Shown: piece after piece, positions 35,984 through 48,006 of the stretch
How positions within the stretch are numbered: the stretch's first letter is position 1
Layout: each line of letters opens with the position of its first letter
Source: Ehretia macrophylla
Taxonomy: Eukaryota; Streptophyta; Magnoliopsida; Boraginales; Ehretiaceae
Direction: 5' to 3'
DNA: 64,000 nt
Assembly: GCA_037974665.1 (NCBI GenBank)
Contig: CM075780.1
Span: forward strand, 56,461,594 to 56,525,593
Notes under the pieces: model-generated
The model's input: only the letters and a program-made list of their open reading frames with translations
Database searches by the model: none
What the model was told of the DNA's origin: nothing
Made by a program: the position numbers and the translations under genes

Positions 35984-37307
35984 ATATGTTTTGCAATCGG
36001 AGTATAAATTAAACTACAACTAACTAAATTATCTAAATTAAACTAACTATTAGTTGAATACGAGAGGTAGTGATCTAGGGGTTGGAATATGTAAATGAGG
36101 CAATTAATATAGGCTCGGTATCTAGGTTATCTAATTCTGCAAGGTCTTAAGCTATAAGCATAAACCCGGTTAAGCTAAAAGCTATAGACCTAGTTAATCT
36201 ACTTAGCTTATTTTAACCAAGTACAACAAGGCAAACTATGCTAAGGAATTAACCTTTAAGTAGAAACTATGGTACAACTTATAGTTCTATAGAGTCTATG
36301 GTATAACCTATAAACTCATGATTAAAACAGTTATATGTCACTAAAGTAACGCAATCATAACATTAACTACAAATATAATATTATGATACAAAAGTAAAGC
36401 ATTCATAACATCTACTTTAAAAGCATTATATATGAATACTGATTTAAAACAAGCCATACATTGCAATATGAATTGAATAAACTAAATCCGAGACCATATA
36501 TTAAAATATTATCATTTACAATATTCACCCCTAGATATCAATCTACTCAGACATAAATAAGAGAGAGTCAATGTCACGCCCCAACCCGACCTGTGGAGGC
36601 TAGACTAGGGTATGACCTAAACCATTATTATTATTTTACGACTATAACCGATTGAAGAAGGTTAATTTTTATTCGTTAGCCTAAAACTCCAAAAGTTTTT
36701 CTGAAAAAACGGTAGTATGACGGCTGTAATTAAAGCATTTGGTTTTAACCTAGTCATTAAAAACCACAATTACGAAGTCTCCATTGGTTTACAAGTACGA
36801 CCCTTGTTTTATCTTGATCAATACGCCAGTTCTAGTTAAATTAAACTTAAGAACTCGATATAGGATTATGAACTTAAACATGACGGCTATGTTTTGTTAC
36901 AAGTTGCTTATTAATTTTACCTTACTAGTACCTGTTTATCTATATTGAGACTTATAAGTGAGTGATTCTATGATTATAATGTAACTCACCTTAGTTCAAT
37001 CCTAGTTTGACCTTTGGATACTACTAGCAATAGTTAAACCCGAAACAAGGAAAGGAAAGCATCAAACAGTCTAAGAGAGTTTACATGGTTCCTATTTATT
37101 ACAAACCAAAACAAGGCTCCGAATTACAAGTGGGCCATTTAAATAGACAGAACTAAAGTCTTCAACAATCAAGCCAAACAACTTCAAACATATAGCCACG
37201 TTCATGCAACGCAAGCAAAACAACCAAATTACTTCAAGGAATCATCAACACGCACGTTGTCTTCAGGCACATTTTCCACTCATGCTTCACCTGTGACAAA
37301 AAGAGGG

Positions 37308-37325
37308 TGAATCCTTATGAACTCA
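37308..37325 (-). promoter_or_regulatory. Conserved LTR hairpin in solo LTR C
   Basis: In sense RNA TGAGT pairs with ATTCA, one pair being G-U. CCCCTCG precedes and CACCCTCTTTTTGTCACAG|GTG follows, a good acceptor-like site. Confidence 0.5.
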
Positions 37326-40045
37326 ACGAGGGGAGAACAAGTGACAAGGTTTTTGAAATCCTTTTCCGGTTAACTTGTGAAAACTCCTTTGAAAACATGT
37401 CATGTAACACAAATAAGATCATATATAGCATAAGTATAATGGAACAATAAACATAGTTACCACATCATTTTATTAACATAGAATAATCAGTAAAGATTTT
37501 CATAACATTTGATTCATGTATTAATCAGAGTAGTGGCACATAGATAAACAGTCTTTCCTCCCCGAGGTCCTCTAGGAACCAAGCGAGAGTACTTAAGTAC
37601 ATAGTAAAAAGGATATGGTGAAGATCAATCGGTGAGCATTTGCTCTCAAGATCATTTCCAATAACCATTGTTGTAGCCGGTATCAATGATCTACTTATCA
37701 CTCCCAAAATGGGTGTAATCCAGATTGTACACCAAACTTACGACCCAATTGTCCGAGTGTAGAATGCCAAGCGAGAGAGGGAATTGGACCATGGTAGTCA
37801 CGGGAGCACCGGCAAGCCCTATGTCGCCCGGCGTTCGTGAAACGCTACCATGCCATGATGAAAGGTTGAAACCTTGTATGCAATGCACATTTATGCCATT
37901 TAACATTTCACATTAGGAAGTCAACAAAGTAGATTGCCTCTGAGCAAGTATATGATCACATTTTGACATATTGGCACATAAGGCATTGTAAGAACATATA
38001 ATCATTTCATATATCAATTTGAAAGCAATTAAACTTTCACGGGTAGCCAAGTAATCATGTTCAAAATAAGCCATAGAATATCTTTTAACAATTCATATTA
38101 GGAGGTCAACAAAGTAGATTGTCTCCGGATACACTTATGATCACATACGAGGCATGCTTTGACATGTAAATTCACTTTGTATAGCACCTAGAAGTATATG
38201 AACATTTAATGGGTAGCCAAGTAACATCATACAAAACAAGTCATATAACTCATTTTAGTTCACATATCAAGTGTTGAGGACATACGAGCATGCTATGACA
38301 CTTTACACAAAACCGGGTGCACGAATAGTTAACTTATCAACATGCAATCATCAAGAATCATGCCCAGAGCTATAAAGACAATTCTGATAGTCCATTAACA
38401 TTCCTCAACATCACTTATAAGATACACATGAAGGGGATGGGACTTGGGAACTTACGTAGCCATTAGGGTTTACAAGGACTGTGCTCGGGGGTAGGTTTAG
38501 TTTACTAAGAACCATAAGAAGTACTTAAGCCATTTCATACATACTTAGGGATTATTGGACAGCTTACTAACAACTCAAATGAATTCATTTAACCATAGGA
38601 TAGTCACTTAGTAAGCATGCATAAGTAATAGGGCCTCAATTTCATGCTTATACATATGATTAAGCATTCAATACTTCAAAGTATAATTACAATATGATTT
38701 AAAGCTTATTACCAAGCAAAACCCCACTGCAACAGCCTATTTTTCTTCATTCGTTTAACCAAGAAAATAACCTCCAAATTTGGTGAATCAAATTTCAAAT
38801 CGAATCTTAACGAGTGCTTTAAATCTAGGAACAAACCTCGTTGCATTTCGAGTTCGGGCTTAGGAGTTATGACCAAAACCGTGAGACCACGCGAAACTGT
38901 CTAGTTTCATACATATTTCGATATTTGTCATTTTTTGGGGTTTTAAACTCAAAATTAGCCTTAGCCTCTTTCTGAAATATATGTTCATAACTGAAAACTC
39001 TAGTGACTCACCAAATTTCATGCAATTTTCACATCATTTGATAGGTCAAAAACATTTCGTTCTACACGGACGGAGAGCTGCCAGAAAACATCACTTCATA
39101 TCTCAAGGTTTCTAGCAATTTTCAGGCCATGCAAGGGTAGATATGTTCATATAAACACATGCACATGAACTTCAAGAGTAAATACAGTCATATAAGTGCA
39201 TGCATGTGAGTTTTTGAAGCATTTGCAAAGATTTAACCCTCAACTCTTTGAAGACTTAGCTAAAATGCACAAAATCCTTGTTTTTGAGCCTTGAAGGTGC
39301 CAAATCCTTTCTACTCCTAGCTTGGCCGAATGGTAGCTTGTTTTTCCTTGAATCCTAGTCTAGTTAGCAAGTGTAGAAGGTGTGCATGTGCTCAAAATCA
39401 AAAGAGGAAGAAGATGAACCATGAAATTTACCTTAGGCCAAAAATAGTGAGCTTTTTGAGGGATTTGAGTGTTCTTGCTTGGTTTGCTTGCTAAGGCCGA
39501 GTCTTTGAGTGTCCTAGAGAGCAAGCTTGAGTCTTGGAAGCTCAAGAGAGAGCTATAACCAAAATGGAGAGAGAATGAGAGAGTTGAGAGGAAAAAAATA
39601 AGAGTTTGAAATATTGTTTGAGTGTTTGCATGTGCGTGTCGGCCAAGGTGCACACAAAGCTGAATTTTTTTGTCATCTTGAGTATTTTTTTGAATTGTGG
39701 TGGCATGTTGGGTGAGTAGGCCAAGAAAGGGTGGGTTTAGGTAGTGTGTAGGAATAGTATTTTATGCCTTCTTGTGTTTTGTGTATGTTTAATTATAATT
39801 TTTGTGTAAGAGAATGTTGGGTATTTAGGGATTCTAGGTAGAATAGAATATAGGAATATTTGAGGATGATTTGATTTATGAATAGAATAATAGATAATGG
39901 GAAATGTAGGAATAATTTAATGTTAATTTATTGTTAGTGGAGTTTGTAGGATTTGAATTAGGAATATAATAATAGTTAGTGAATTATGTAGGATTATTTT
40001 ATTGTCTAGTGCTTTGTGCAGGAATCTTTATTGATTATCATGCAG

Positions 40046-40498
40046 GCACACATTCCTAGGTTTAGGGCACACATTACGAGGTAAAACACGTACTTCTAGG
40101 TAAATGCACAGATTCTAATGTAAATGCACGCAATCCTAGGTAAATGCACGTAAACCAATGCAAGATACGTATTTCAATACAATGCACGTAAATCAAGGTA
40201 TAACACTTAAATCTAGGTTAAGACACGCAGTTCGAGGTTTAGTGCACACAAATTGAGGTATCGCACGTAAATCGAGATTAGGGCATATAATTCTAGGTCA
40301 AGGCACGTATCTAAAGTATTGCACGTAACCCAATACTAACGTACTTAATCCTAAGTTAAGGTTTGTGCTTCGAGACGGAAGCATACTCTCTAATATAGGT
40401 GCACGTAAACCAAGATAGAGCACGTAATCCACGGTCAATCTTATAATTTTGGGTTTAAGGCATGCAAATCGAGGTAAGGCACGTTATTCGGGGTCGGG
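40046..40498 (-). repeat. Degenerate ~20-bp tandem repeat at the U3 edge of LTR C
   Basis: About 22 imperfect units of 18-21 bp, consensus near GCACGTAAATCGAGGTAAG on the plus strand, fill the last 450 bp of the LTR. This is its 5' (U3) end on the sense strand. Many units carry a CACGTA or related ACGT core. Confidence 0.75.
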
Positions 40499-40727
40499 CC
40501 TCACAGTCAAGAAAGGCTTCCCCATATTGACGAACGTGTATTTTTTATCCTTGAAATTTGAGTTGAGGTCCGATGCAAAGTAGTTATTCAAACAGAGTTA
40601 ATTTTCCCCGAATAAGAACTACTAGGGATGTGTTTTCCCCGAATAAGAGCTTTCATATTAAAAGCTATTCGGGCAGAATCTCCCTCGTATAATAACTACT
40701 TGGGTCGGACTTACCCCTTATAGTGGC

Positions 40728-40752
40728 TATTCGGGAAAAATTTTCCCGAATA
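40728..40752. repeat. 25-nt perfect palindrome in the Athila LTR
   Basis: TATTCGGGAAAA, one central A, then its exact reverse complement TTTTCCCGAATA. It is part of a group of CCCGAATAAGAAC-like repeats (40600-40775). The equivalent site in the other LTR (about 50400-50425) is mutated. Confidence 0.8.
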
Positions 40753-40890
40753 AGAACCACTTAGGTAGAATTTTTCCCGTATCCTACTAATTAATTAAAT
40801 ACAACTACTAAAACTAACTAGAATTAACTCAAAAATTGATTAAAAATAACCAAAATCCAAAATTAATTAACATTTTCGATGGGAAGGGGG

Positions 40891-40900
40891 TTATTTATAG
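40891..40900 (-). promoter_or_regulatory. TATA box of the Athila-like 3' LTR
   Basis: The minus strand reads CTATAAATAA. The other LTR has CTATAAATAG at the same place. Confidence 0.6.
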
Positions 40901-40913
40901 CCAAAAACTCAAA

Positions 40914-41099
40914 GGCGCACTCGAGCGCCCTTTTTCGGTCCATTGATTTTGCAACGCATGGTGGCTTCCGGAAGGTCCCTAAGGCACGCTCAAGCGCCCT
41001 TCTACTGCATCATTGAATCTTTGCCACATGTTTTCTTCTAGAAGACGGTGGATTTTTGCTCGGCGCTCGAGTGCCTATGAAGGTGCGCTCGAGCGCCCT
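40914..41099 (-). promoter_or_regulatory. GC-rich palindrome cluster upstream of the TATA box (3' LTR)
   Basis: Variants of the palindrome GGCGCTCGAGCGCC occur once at 40914-40930, once at 40983-40999 and twice at 41062-41099. In sense orientation they sit just upstream of the TATA box. Confidence 0.6.
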
Positions 41100-41436
41100 T
41101 TTGCTAACTTTCTAGGCTTGAATGTTGACTTGTGACCGGCTTTGACCGAGCGTTGACCGAGACATTTCCGGGCTATTTTTAGTGTACCGAGTCTGATTAT
41201 GTGCTAGTTTCGGCGAAATTCTATCTCTATTAGTTTCATTCTTTCACCAGTTCTCGTGTTTTCCCCATTTTCCACTTTGTGACTTGCTTTTTGGATCATT
41301 TTGGGTCTGAACATTCACTTTTCGGTATTCTCTTACATTGCATCAAAAGTATCAAAGTGTTGCATTAATTCTTAAGTTTAAGATACAAATGTAGTACAAA
41401 TACCAAGGTTTGATTTATGCAAATATAGTCACATCA

Positions 41437-43499
41437 ACATCCCCAAACCTAAACCTTGATTGCCCTCAAGTAAGACTGTCTTTAAAACAGATGTTAAAGT
41501 GAAATTTTGCAAAGATTTTTTACAAGTTAAAAATAGATGAAATAATCTATCATATCTTTTTGTCAGACATTTTTTTCCAAATATGAATCATGAGAAATGC
41601 AATCTACTATCTTAAACCTATTCAGCAGTTAATGATAAACATGATAAGAGAACATTGTACAAAGTTTTCTCAAATACGTACTCTTATTGAAAATCGACTA
41701 TTGATTGCTTCGGTGTACATATTTACAAGTAAACTAAGCAGATTAAGTTCATGCAATTCTCAACTTTCAAGTTATGCAAATAGATTGGACCTTGATATTC
41801 TTGCCTACATTTGTAATCAAAGTCTTGATCATGCCTTTTCCCTTTAGCATTTGCCAGAAATATAAAAGTACAACTAACAATATCTCTATATAGTGTTCAG
41901 CTTTCTTTGCTTTATGAATATCCCATGTAGCGGGCTTTAAGGACAACAATCCCCCGCCATTATGACTAAGGTTGCCAAGTTTCAAAGGGACCCCTACGTG
42001 CCTTAATCACCTAAAATATCCAGGCTCGAAACCTTATACTATAGCACATATCCCAAATTACAATATCTAGGATAGTGGTGCTTAGAGATTTACAACATAT
42101 TTACACCAAAAATTTTATTCAATAGTAAAAGTATGTACAACTATTTTTTCATTGTTTTCTTTGTTTTTCTTTTCTCTTTTTTCTTTTCTTTTTTTTTTTT
42201 TCTTTTTTTCAGAGTGTACATACAGACAGAGTAACATAACATACTGTACAGACATGGCATAAGGGTTCAGGTTTTAATCACAAGAAGTTCTCATAACAAA
42301 CGGCAATCATATCTCAGTCATTTCATAATCACATAGCTATCAATTTGAAGAAAGGAAGAACAACTAGGTTTACTCATGAATACAGTACCCCAAAGTTTTT
42401 CTTACAGAGTTTCCTCAGAGTTTTTCACAATACAAGGGTAACAACACAGGTTCTCAAATCATCTAAATCATCTCCTTTAACAAGTAAGGTAGCAAACTAC
42501 TCTTCCCATGAACAAAAATAGTGTATTTCTTGCATATTTTGAAAATGTTTTTCATGAAATGTACGCACCCCCACACCGAAAATTTGCTTGCCCTCAAGCA
42601 AAGAGCAATGTAAGATAGTGAAAGTGTAATATACAAGTAATAGCATAATGATAAATGCTACATCCCCAAACCTATGGTTTGCTTACTCTACAGCACATGT
42701 TGATCAGGTAAAAAGGGAAATATAGTAAGGAAATATATCACTTGATGTAAAGTATCTCTATGTTGATGTCAAAGTTTTTCTACTTAATTTTGCCAAAATA
42801 TATATCAGTTTGCAGTTAAAGAATAGTAGACAAAGCATTTTACAAATTATCATCAACACAGCAAAAATAACAGTTAGTCTATACAAAATAGTATAAGGGA
42901 GGGGGGACCAAAAAGAATAATGGTCAAGGAACATAACTAATACATAAAGCAAATAAATAAACTACCCAGACCATTTAGACTCTTTTCTGGGGTTCTAGAG
43001 TTGATACTACTGAATAGACTAGCTCTTCCAGAGGTTTCAATGCTCACGACATCTAGTGTTTTCCTTCGGCACACTTAAGGCCAAAGCCAGTTCCATAGGG
43101 TCAATGTTTATTACAGTGGGGTTTTACGTCACAGACGTTATGTCTAGTGTATGCTCACACTCCTAACTACCTTATCAAGTAATATCCAACAGACCCAAAC
43201 TACATTAAGCTGGTGGAGGAGCTCAAACTATAAGACAGAGTTACACAATTAAGCTAACCGCACACAGAAACGTACAGTGACCACTAGTATAACAACACGG
43301 GTATCTCTATGAATGTTCCTCAGGGTCAAGACCCAAACTACCTAAAGCTGGAGAAAGATTCACATAGTACATGTAACGATAGAATTTAAATAAATATTAA
43401 CACAAAAGAATACTAAGTTGCCTCCTAGTAGCGCTAAGTTTAACGTCTTCAGCTAGACGGTTTTGCTGAGTTTAATGTCACAGCTTGGCAAATTCCTTT
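41437..43499 (-). other. Non-coding 3' region and PPTs of the Athila-like element
   Basis: The PPT next to the LTR reads GGTTTAGGTTTGGGGATGT in sense (41437-41455). Two more G-rich copies lie inside: GGTGTGGGGGTGCG at 42564-42577, with the same CTTGAGGGCAA neighbour, and TAGGTTTGGGGATG at 42661-42674. A pyrimidine run fills 42146-42209. The post-pol box is at 43418-43429. No ORF above about 85 codons; no env-like protein. Confidence 0.7.
43418..43429 (-). promoter_or_regulatory. Post-pol box of the Athila-like element
   Basis: In sense the box reads CTAGGAGGCAAC, about 70 nt after the integrase stop, preceded by GACGTTAAACTTAGCGCT. It matches the box at 11128-11139 in an otherwise diverged element. 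Confidence 0.5.
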
Positions 43500-44620
43500 T
43501 TATGGAATGCCTACAAGGTCCTGAAGTTCTACAGTTTCAACTTCATAAGGGACCGCATTAGGATCGAAAGCATGCTTCAGTCTTTGTCCATTGACTGTGA
43601 GAATACACCCATCTATGGGATGCTTAATCAAAACAACTTCGGAAGGATATGCTTTAAGCACTTCATAAGGACCATCCCACTTTGTTCTTAATTTGCCTGG
43701 GAAGAACTTCAGCCTAGAATTAAACAGCCAAACTTTATCAGAAGGAGAAAAGGTTTTTCTTAGAATAGATCTATCATGAATCCTCTTCATCCTCTCTTTG
43801 TAGAGTTTGGTATTCTTATAAGCTTCGAAGCGAAGCTCTTCCAGTTCACTTAACGGCAACATCCTACCTTCACCTGCCTGTTGCAAGTCAAAGTTCAGGG
43901 CCTTAATAGCCCAATAGGCTTTATGCTCTAGTTCAACAAGGAGGTGGCAAGCTTTACCGTATACCAATCTATACGAGGACATACCGATGGGAGTTTTGAA
44001 AGCAGTACGGTAAGCCCATAATGCGTCGTGCAGACAACTTGACCAATCTTTGTGATCGAGCCTAACCGTTTTCTGAAGTATTGACTTGATTTCCCTATTC
44101 GACACCTCCACTTGTCCACTTGTCTGTGGGTGGTAAGACGTTGCTATCTTGTGGTGAACTAAGTATTTTCTTAATAAGGGTTCGAGTGTCCTGTGACGGA
44201 AATGGTGTCCTCCGTCACTTATTAGTATACGTGGCACCCTGAAGTGAGAAAAGATGTTCTCTTTAATGAACTTGACCACGACTTTGTAGTCATTGGTTCG
44301 GGTTGCTACCGCTTCTACCCATTTGGACACATAGTCCACACCAACAAGAATATAAGTGTAACCTGAGGAAAGAGGAAAGGGACTCATGAAGTCTATATCC
44401 CACACATCAAATATTTCACAAATGAGGATGGGTATAAGAGGCATCATGTCCCTTTTAGAAATGGAGCTAGCTTGTTGACATTGTGCGCAATTTTTACACA
44501 CTCGATGGGTATCCTTAAAAAGAGTGGGCCAGAAGAATCCACATTGAAGGACTTTGACAACTGTCATTTTTCCTCCAAAATGTCCACCACATGCTTCAGA
44601 ATGGCAGAACTAAAGAATGC
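43500..44620 (-). pseudogene. Athila-type integrase
   Basis: The open part (355 codons from 44567) has the Cys pair of the zinc finger (CKNCAQC). Its His pair ([11 protein letters not shown]) lies just upstream in the same frame behind a stop. The catalytic triad is complete: D in WDIDFM, D in ISDGG and E in GQVEVSN. The C-terminal domain contains [34 protein letters not shown] sequence and ends VGIP at 43500, a normal length. It is the best-kept gene of this element but is out of frame with RNase H. Confidence 0.88.
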
Positions 44621-44762
44621 TATCAGTTTCATCCTCAGGAATACATCTCCTAATGACTTAATCGGCACAAATCTTGAAAATATAGGGATCTTCCTAGATA
44701 AAGTACTTGACTTGTGCCATGAATCATTCCCGTTCTCATTTACCCCGGTAAGTTAGAATCTC

Positions 44763-45568
44763 TTAGGCAGCCAAATAATTGACATAGTGGGTATACCACG
44801 AGGTCTTATGTGAGATGGAAAAAAGTTGTTCATCAGGGAACGTGTCTTTGAAAGGCAAAGTATCAATAAGAGATTCACGTACCAAACGTGATAGATGATC
44901 GGTAATAGAGTTCTCGCTTCCTTTCTTGTCCTTGATCTCAAGGTCGAACTCTTGAAGGAGTAATAGCCAACGGATTAGACGGGGCTTTGTATCCGTTTTG
45001 GTCAGTAAATACCGCAAAGCCGCGTGGTCCGTGTAGACTATTACTTTGGATCCTATGATGTAAGATCTGAACTTATCCAAGGAGAAGACTACAGCTAGCA
45101 ATTCCTTTTTAGTGGTTGTGTAGTTCTTTTGAGCTTCATCTAAAGTTTTGCTAGCATAATATATCACAGTAGGCAGCTTATCCTTACACTGGCCTAATAC
45201 AACTCCCACTGCATAGTCTGATGCATCACACATTATCTCAAAGGGGAGATTGTAGTCAAGAGGTTGAATGATTAGAGCAGAGGATAGCAAGGATTTGAGC
45301 TTCTCAAAAGCTTCCGAGCACTTGTCATCAAAGTTGAATTTAGTATTGTGTACTAGGAAATTAGAGAGAGTTCAGGCTATATGGCTGAAGTCCTTGATGA
45401 AACGCCGATAAAAACAGCGTGACCAAGGAATGATCGGATGTCACGCACTGTCTTGGGTATGGGCAGCTTTTCTATTAGCTCGACTTTGGCTGGGTCCACA
45501 TGGATTCCATCATGTTTAACAACATGACCCAAGAATATACATTGTCTAACCATAAAATGGCTTTTTTC
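44763..45568 (-). pseudogene. Athila-type RNase H and connection
   Basis: The open frame 45290-44763 has the three acidic RNase H residues in [21 protein letters not shown] and [11 protein letters not shown], followed by SITDHLSRL, the usual end. Upstream (45568-45291) the RT connection is readable as IFLGHVV, GIHVDPAKVELI and SFLGHAVF, but with frame changes and stops. Confidence 0.85.
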
Positions 45569-46394
45569 CTAACTTAGAACCAGGTTCATTTCAACACATC
45601 GGTCAAGCACTTGTGAAAGATGTGTAAGGCACTTGTTGAAGGTTGATCCGAATACTAAGAAGTCATCCATGAAGACTTCTAGGAACTTTTCGATCATGTC
45701 CGAGAAGAGGGTCATCACACATCTTTGAAACATCGTAGGGGCATTGTAAAGACTGAAAGGCATGTGCCTGAATGCGAAGGTCCTATAAGGACAAGTGAAT
45801 GTAGTCTTTTTCCTGATCTTCAGGAAAGACTGGGATTTGGTTATATCCTGAATACCCGTCCAAGAAGCAGTAGTAGCCTAGTCCAGCTACTCTATCTAGG
45901 ACTTGGTCAAGGAAGGGTAAAGGGAAATGGTCTTTCCTTGTTTTAGAGTTGAGCTTCCTGTAATCAATACATACACGCCACCCTGTTGTGGTACATGTAA
46001 AAATGAGCTCACCTTTGTCATTTGGGACCACTGTAATCCCAGATTTCTTCAGTACTACTTGTACTGGACTTACCCAAGGACTATTAGAAATCGGGTAGAT
46101 AATACCCGCATCAAGCAACTTAATGATCTCTTTGTGGATGACATTACTAATCTTTGGGTTTAGTCTTCTCTGAAATTCTCGAGAAGGAGTAACACTTTCC
46201 TCAAGGTGAATTCGGTGCATACACACAGAGGCATCAATTTCTTTCAAGTCTGAAATAGTCAAACCTATCGCCTTTTTTTGAGTACTCAGGACATTCAAGA
46301 GTTTGGCTTCATTCTCGGTAGTCAAATCCGAGGCAATGATGACTGGTAAGATCTCTGCAGGTCCTAAGTAGGCATACTTAAGATGTTCATGCAA
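45569..46394 (-). pseudogene. Athila-type reverse transcriptase
   Basis: Two open blocks separated by a frameshift near 45775. The first (46394-45783) carries DAGIIYPISNSPWVSPVQVV, WRVCIDYRKLNSKTRKDHFP and LDGYSGYNQI. The second (45763-45569) carries MPFSLYNAPTMFQRCVM and the catalytic FMDD in EVFMDDFLVFG. An RT needs both blocks in one frame, so it is inactive. Confidence 0.87.
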
Positions 46395-46446
46395 GGTTTT
46401 GAGCTCAAAAGTTGGTGGAGACTCAATTGTGGGACAATCAAGGACT

Positions 46447-47090
46447 TTAAGGAAAAGGATTTGTTACTTGATTGTCCTTTTCTTGATCAGTAACAATAGA
46501 AGTGGAGGCGACCGTTTCAGGAGAAATATCGCAATCAAACAATAGTCGTTCAAGTTCAGCTATCTCCTCATTAGAAGACAAGAGTGATTGGGCAAACTCA
46601 TTTATGCATAAGTCAATGGTATCAACATGGAAGCATTCTTCTTCCTCATCTTGGTCCAACTTGTTGGCTGCATCAGCAACCCTTAACTTCATTCTTATGT
46701 TCCCAAAAGTCAATTCAATCATTCCCGTCCTACAGTAAATAACAGCATCAACTGTTGCTAGGAAAGGTCTGCCTAATAAGACGGGAGTAATATTCTTGTT
46801 ATCAGGGCCTAAGTCCATATCTAACACAATAAAATCCACTAGGAACAGAAATTATCCTACTCTGACTAGGACATCCTCTACAATACCTTGAGGTCTCCAC
46901 TCATATCTATCTGCCAACTGAAGGGTTACATTTGTTGGTGTCAATTATCCAAGACCTAGCCTTTGGTAAACTATGTGAGAAGTAAGGTTAACATTGGACC
47001 CTAAGTCTAGCAAGGCGCTTTCTACCTGTTGGTCATTGATTAAACATGGAATGGTGAAAGCTCCTGGGTCACTACACTTGTAAGGCAACC
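46447..47090 (-). pseudogene. Athila-type aspartic protease
   Basis: DPGAFTIPC and the active-site box LLDLGSNVNL (about 47020) are followed by VTLQLADRY and PQGIVEDVLV. A stop near 46850 separates these from the open part 46839-46447, with DFIVLDMDLG and PVLLGRPFLATVDAVI. The DLG form of the triad is usual in Athila. Confidence 0.82.
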
Positions 47091-47116
47091 CTCTAGTGCA
47101 GATACTACTAACCTCC

Positions 47117-47470
47117 TCACTGAGGCGGACCTTCTTTGGAATACAGTTGGTCCGTCTCTTTTTTCACACACAAATCCTTTAGAAATTTGACATAGGCAGG
47201 GATTTGTTGGATTACCTCTACTAAAGGCAGATTGATCTTAATATCTTTTAGATGCTCTAAGACCTTGAGCTGGTTAGGGTTAACACTCGGCTTCAGTTGG
47301 GACAAAGCTGTTGGGAAAGGTGCTTTGGATGAAGGTTCAACTAAAGGCTCTACCGTTGGGTTTTCATTCCTACGAGATTCATCAACATTGTTGCTTAAAA
47401 CCTCGATCTCAGGTTCCTCTGTCTCCTCAGGAACATCCTTATTTTTCTTTCTAACCTCCTTGTCTATCAC
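47117..47470 (-). pseudogene. Gag C-terminal / pre-protease linker
   Basis: A charged segment (DVPEETEEPEIEVL) is followed by LPLVEVIQQIPAYVKFLKDLC, the conserved block before the Athila protease, also found at 10260-10320 in the other Athila-group element. It ends in a stop before the protease. Confidence 0.7.
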
Positions 47471-48006
47471 TTTCCCACTCCTAAGGGTAGTTACAGCCTT
47501 AGCCTGTTCGTATGCGGTCTCAGTTTGGATATTACAACATTGTCCTCATGGATTTTCCACGATCTGAGACGGGAGTTTACCTTCATCTCTCCTGCTTATG
47601 TTTTAGGCCAGCTGCCCAATTTGTCCTTCAAGTTTAACAATGGACTGTTGCTGAACTTGGACCAATTGTAAGAGTTTGTCAAACTTGTCATCAGATAATG
47701 ACTGTGCAGGAGGAAAAGCTGGAAAATTGTTATGTTGTGTTCGGAACGGTTCTTTTTAAACATGGTACAAACCAGGTGGGTTAGAGTTTTGTGGCCTTTG
47801 ATATGATTGTTGAGGAAATGAGGTTCAAAGTTTCTTTATTGTTTTTTATATTGTTGTTGAGGAAACTTAGTCTCATGATTCTCTTGTCACCATGAAAATG
47901 TTGGGTTGGCTCACCAGCCAGGATTATACTTGTTTGAATATGGATTGTAATTCCTTGTATATCCTTGAGTGGTGAAGACTTGTTCTTCCATGAATTCAGG
48001 AAATTG

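Larger units (their letters stand above)
36572..40505 (-). mobile_element. Solo LTR C, chromovirus-like, 3.9 kb
   Basis: Bounded by GTCAA at 36567-36571 and 40506-40510; the partner Athila LTR has the uninterrupted site near 50178. It starts TGTCACGCCCCAACCCGACC and ends GGTCGGGCCTCACA. No internal domain is present. The same LTR family appears as E at 60591. It carries the hairpin (37308-37325), a block GAGAGAGGGAATTGGACCAT shared in layout with E and F, and a minisatellite at one edge. Confidence 0.9.
35284..41436 (-). repeat. 3' LTR of the Athila-like element, interrupted twice
   Basis: It aligns with 49406-51100 when the TRIM (35460-35983) and solo LTR C (36572-40505) and one copy of each duplication are removed. 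It starts TGATGCTTACGAGGTGG and ends CACATCA. The part 40506-41436 carries the TATA box, a palindromic cluster and an inverted repeat described separately. Confidence 0.9.

Noticed and set aside
39360..39653. 97-codon minus-strand frame in solo LTR C
   Set aside because: It sits in the probable leader part of the LTR; the same region in LTR E is not conserved as protein.
40046..40498. CRISPR-like array
   Set aside because: Units are head to tail without unique spacers, degenerate, and within a plant LTR.
41437..43417. Env-like gene downstream of Athila integrase
   Set aside because: No frame longer than about 85 codons on the sense strand and no membrane-protein features.
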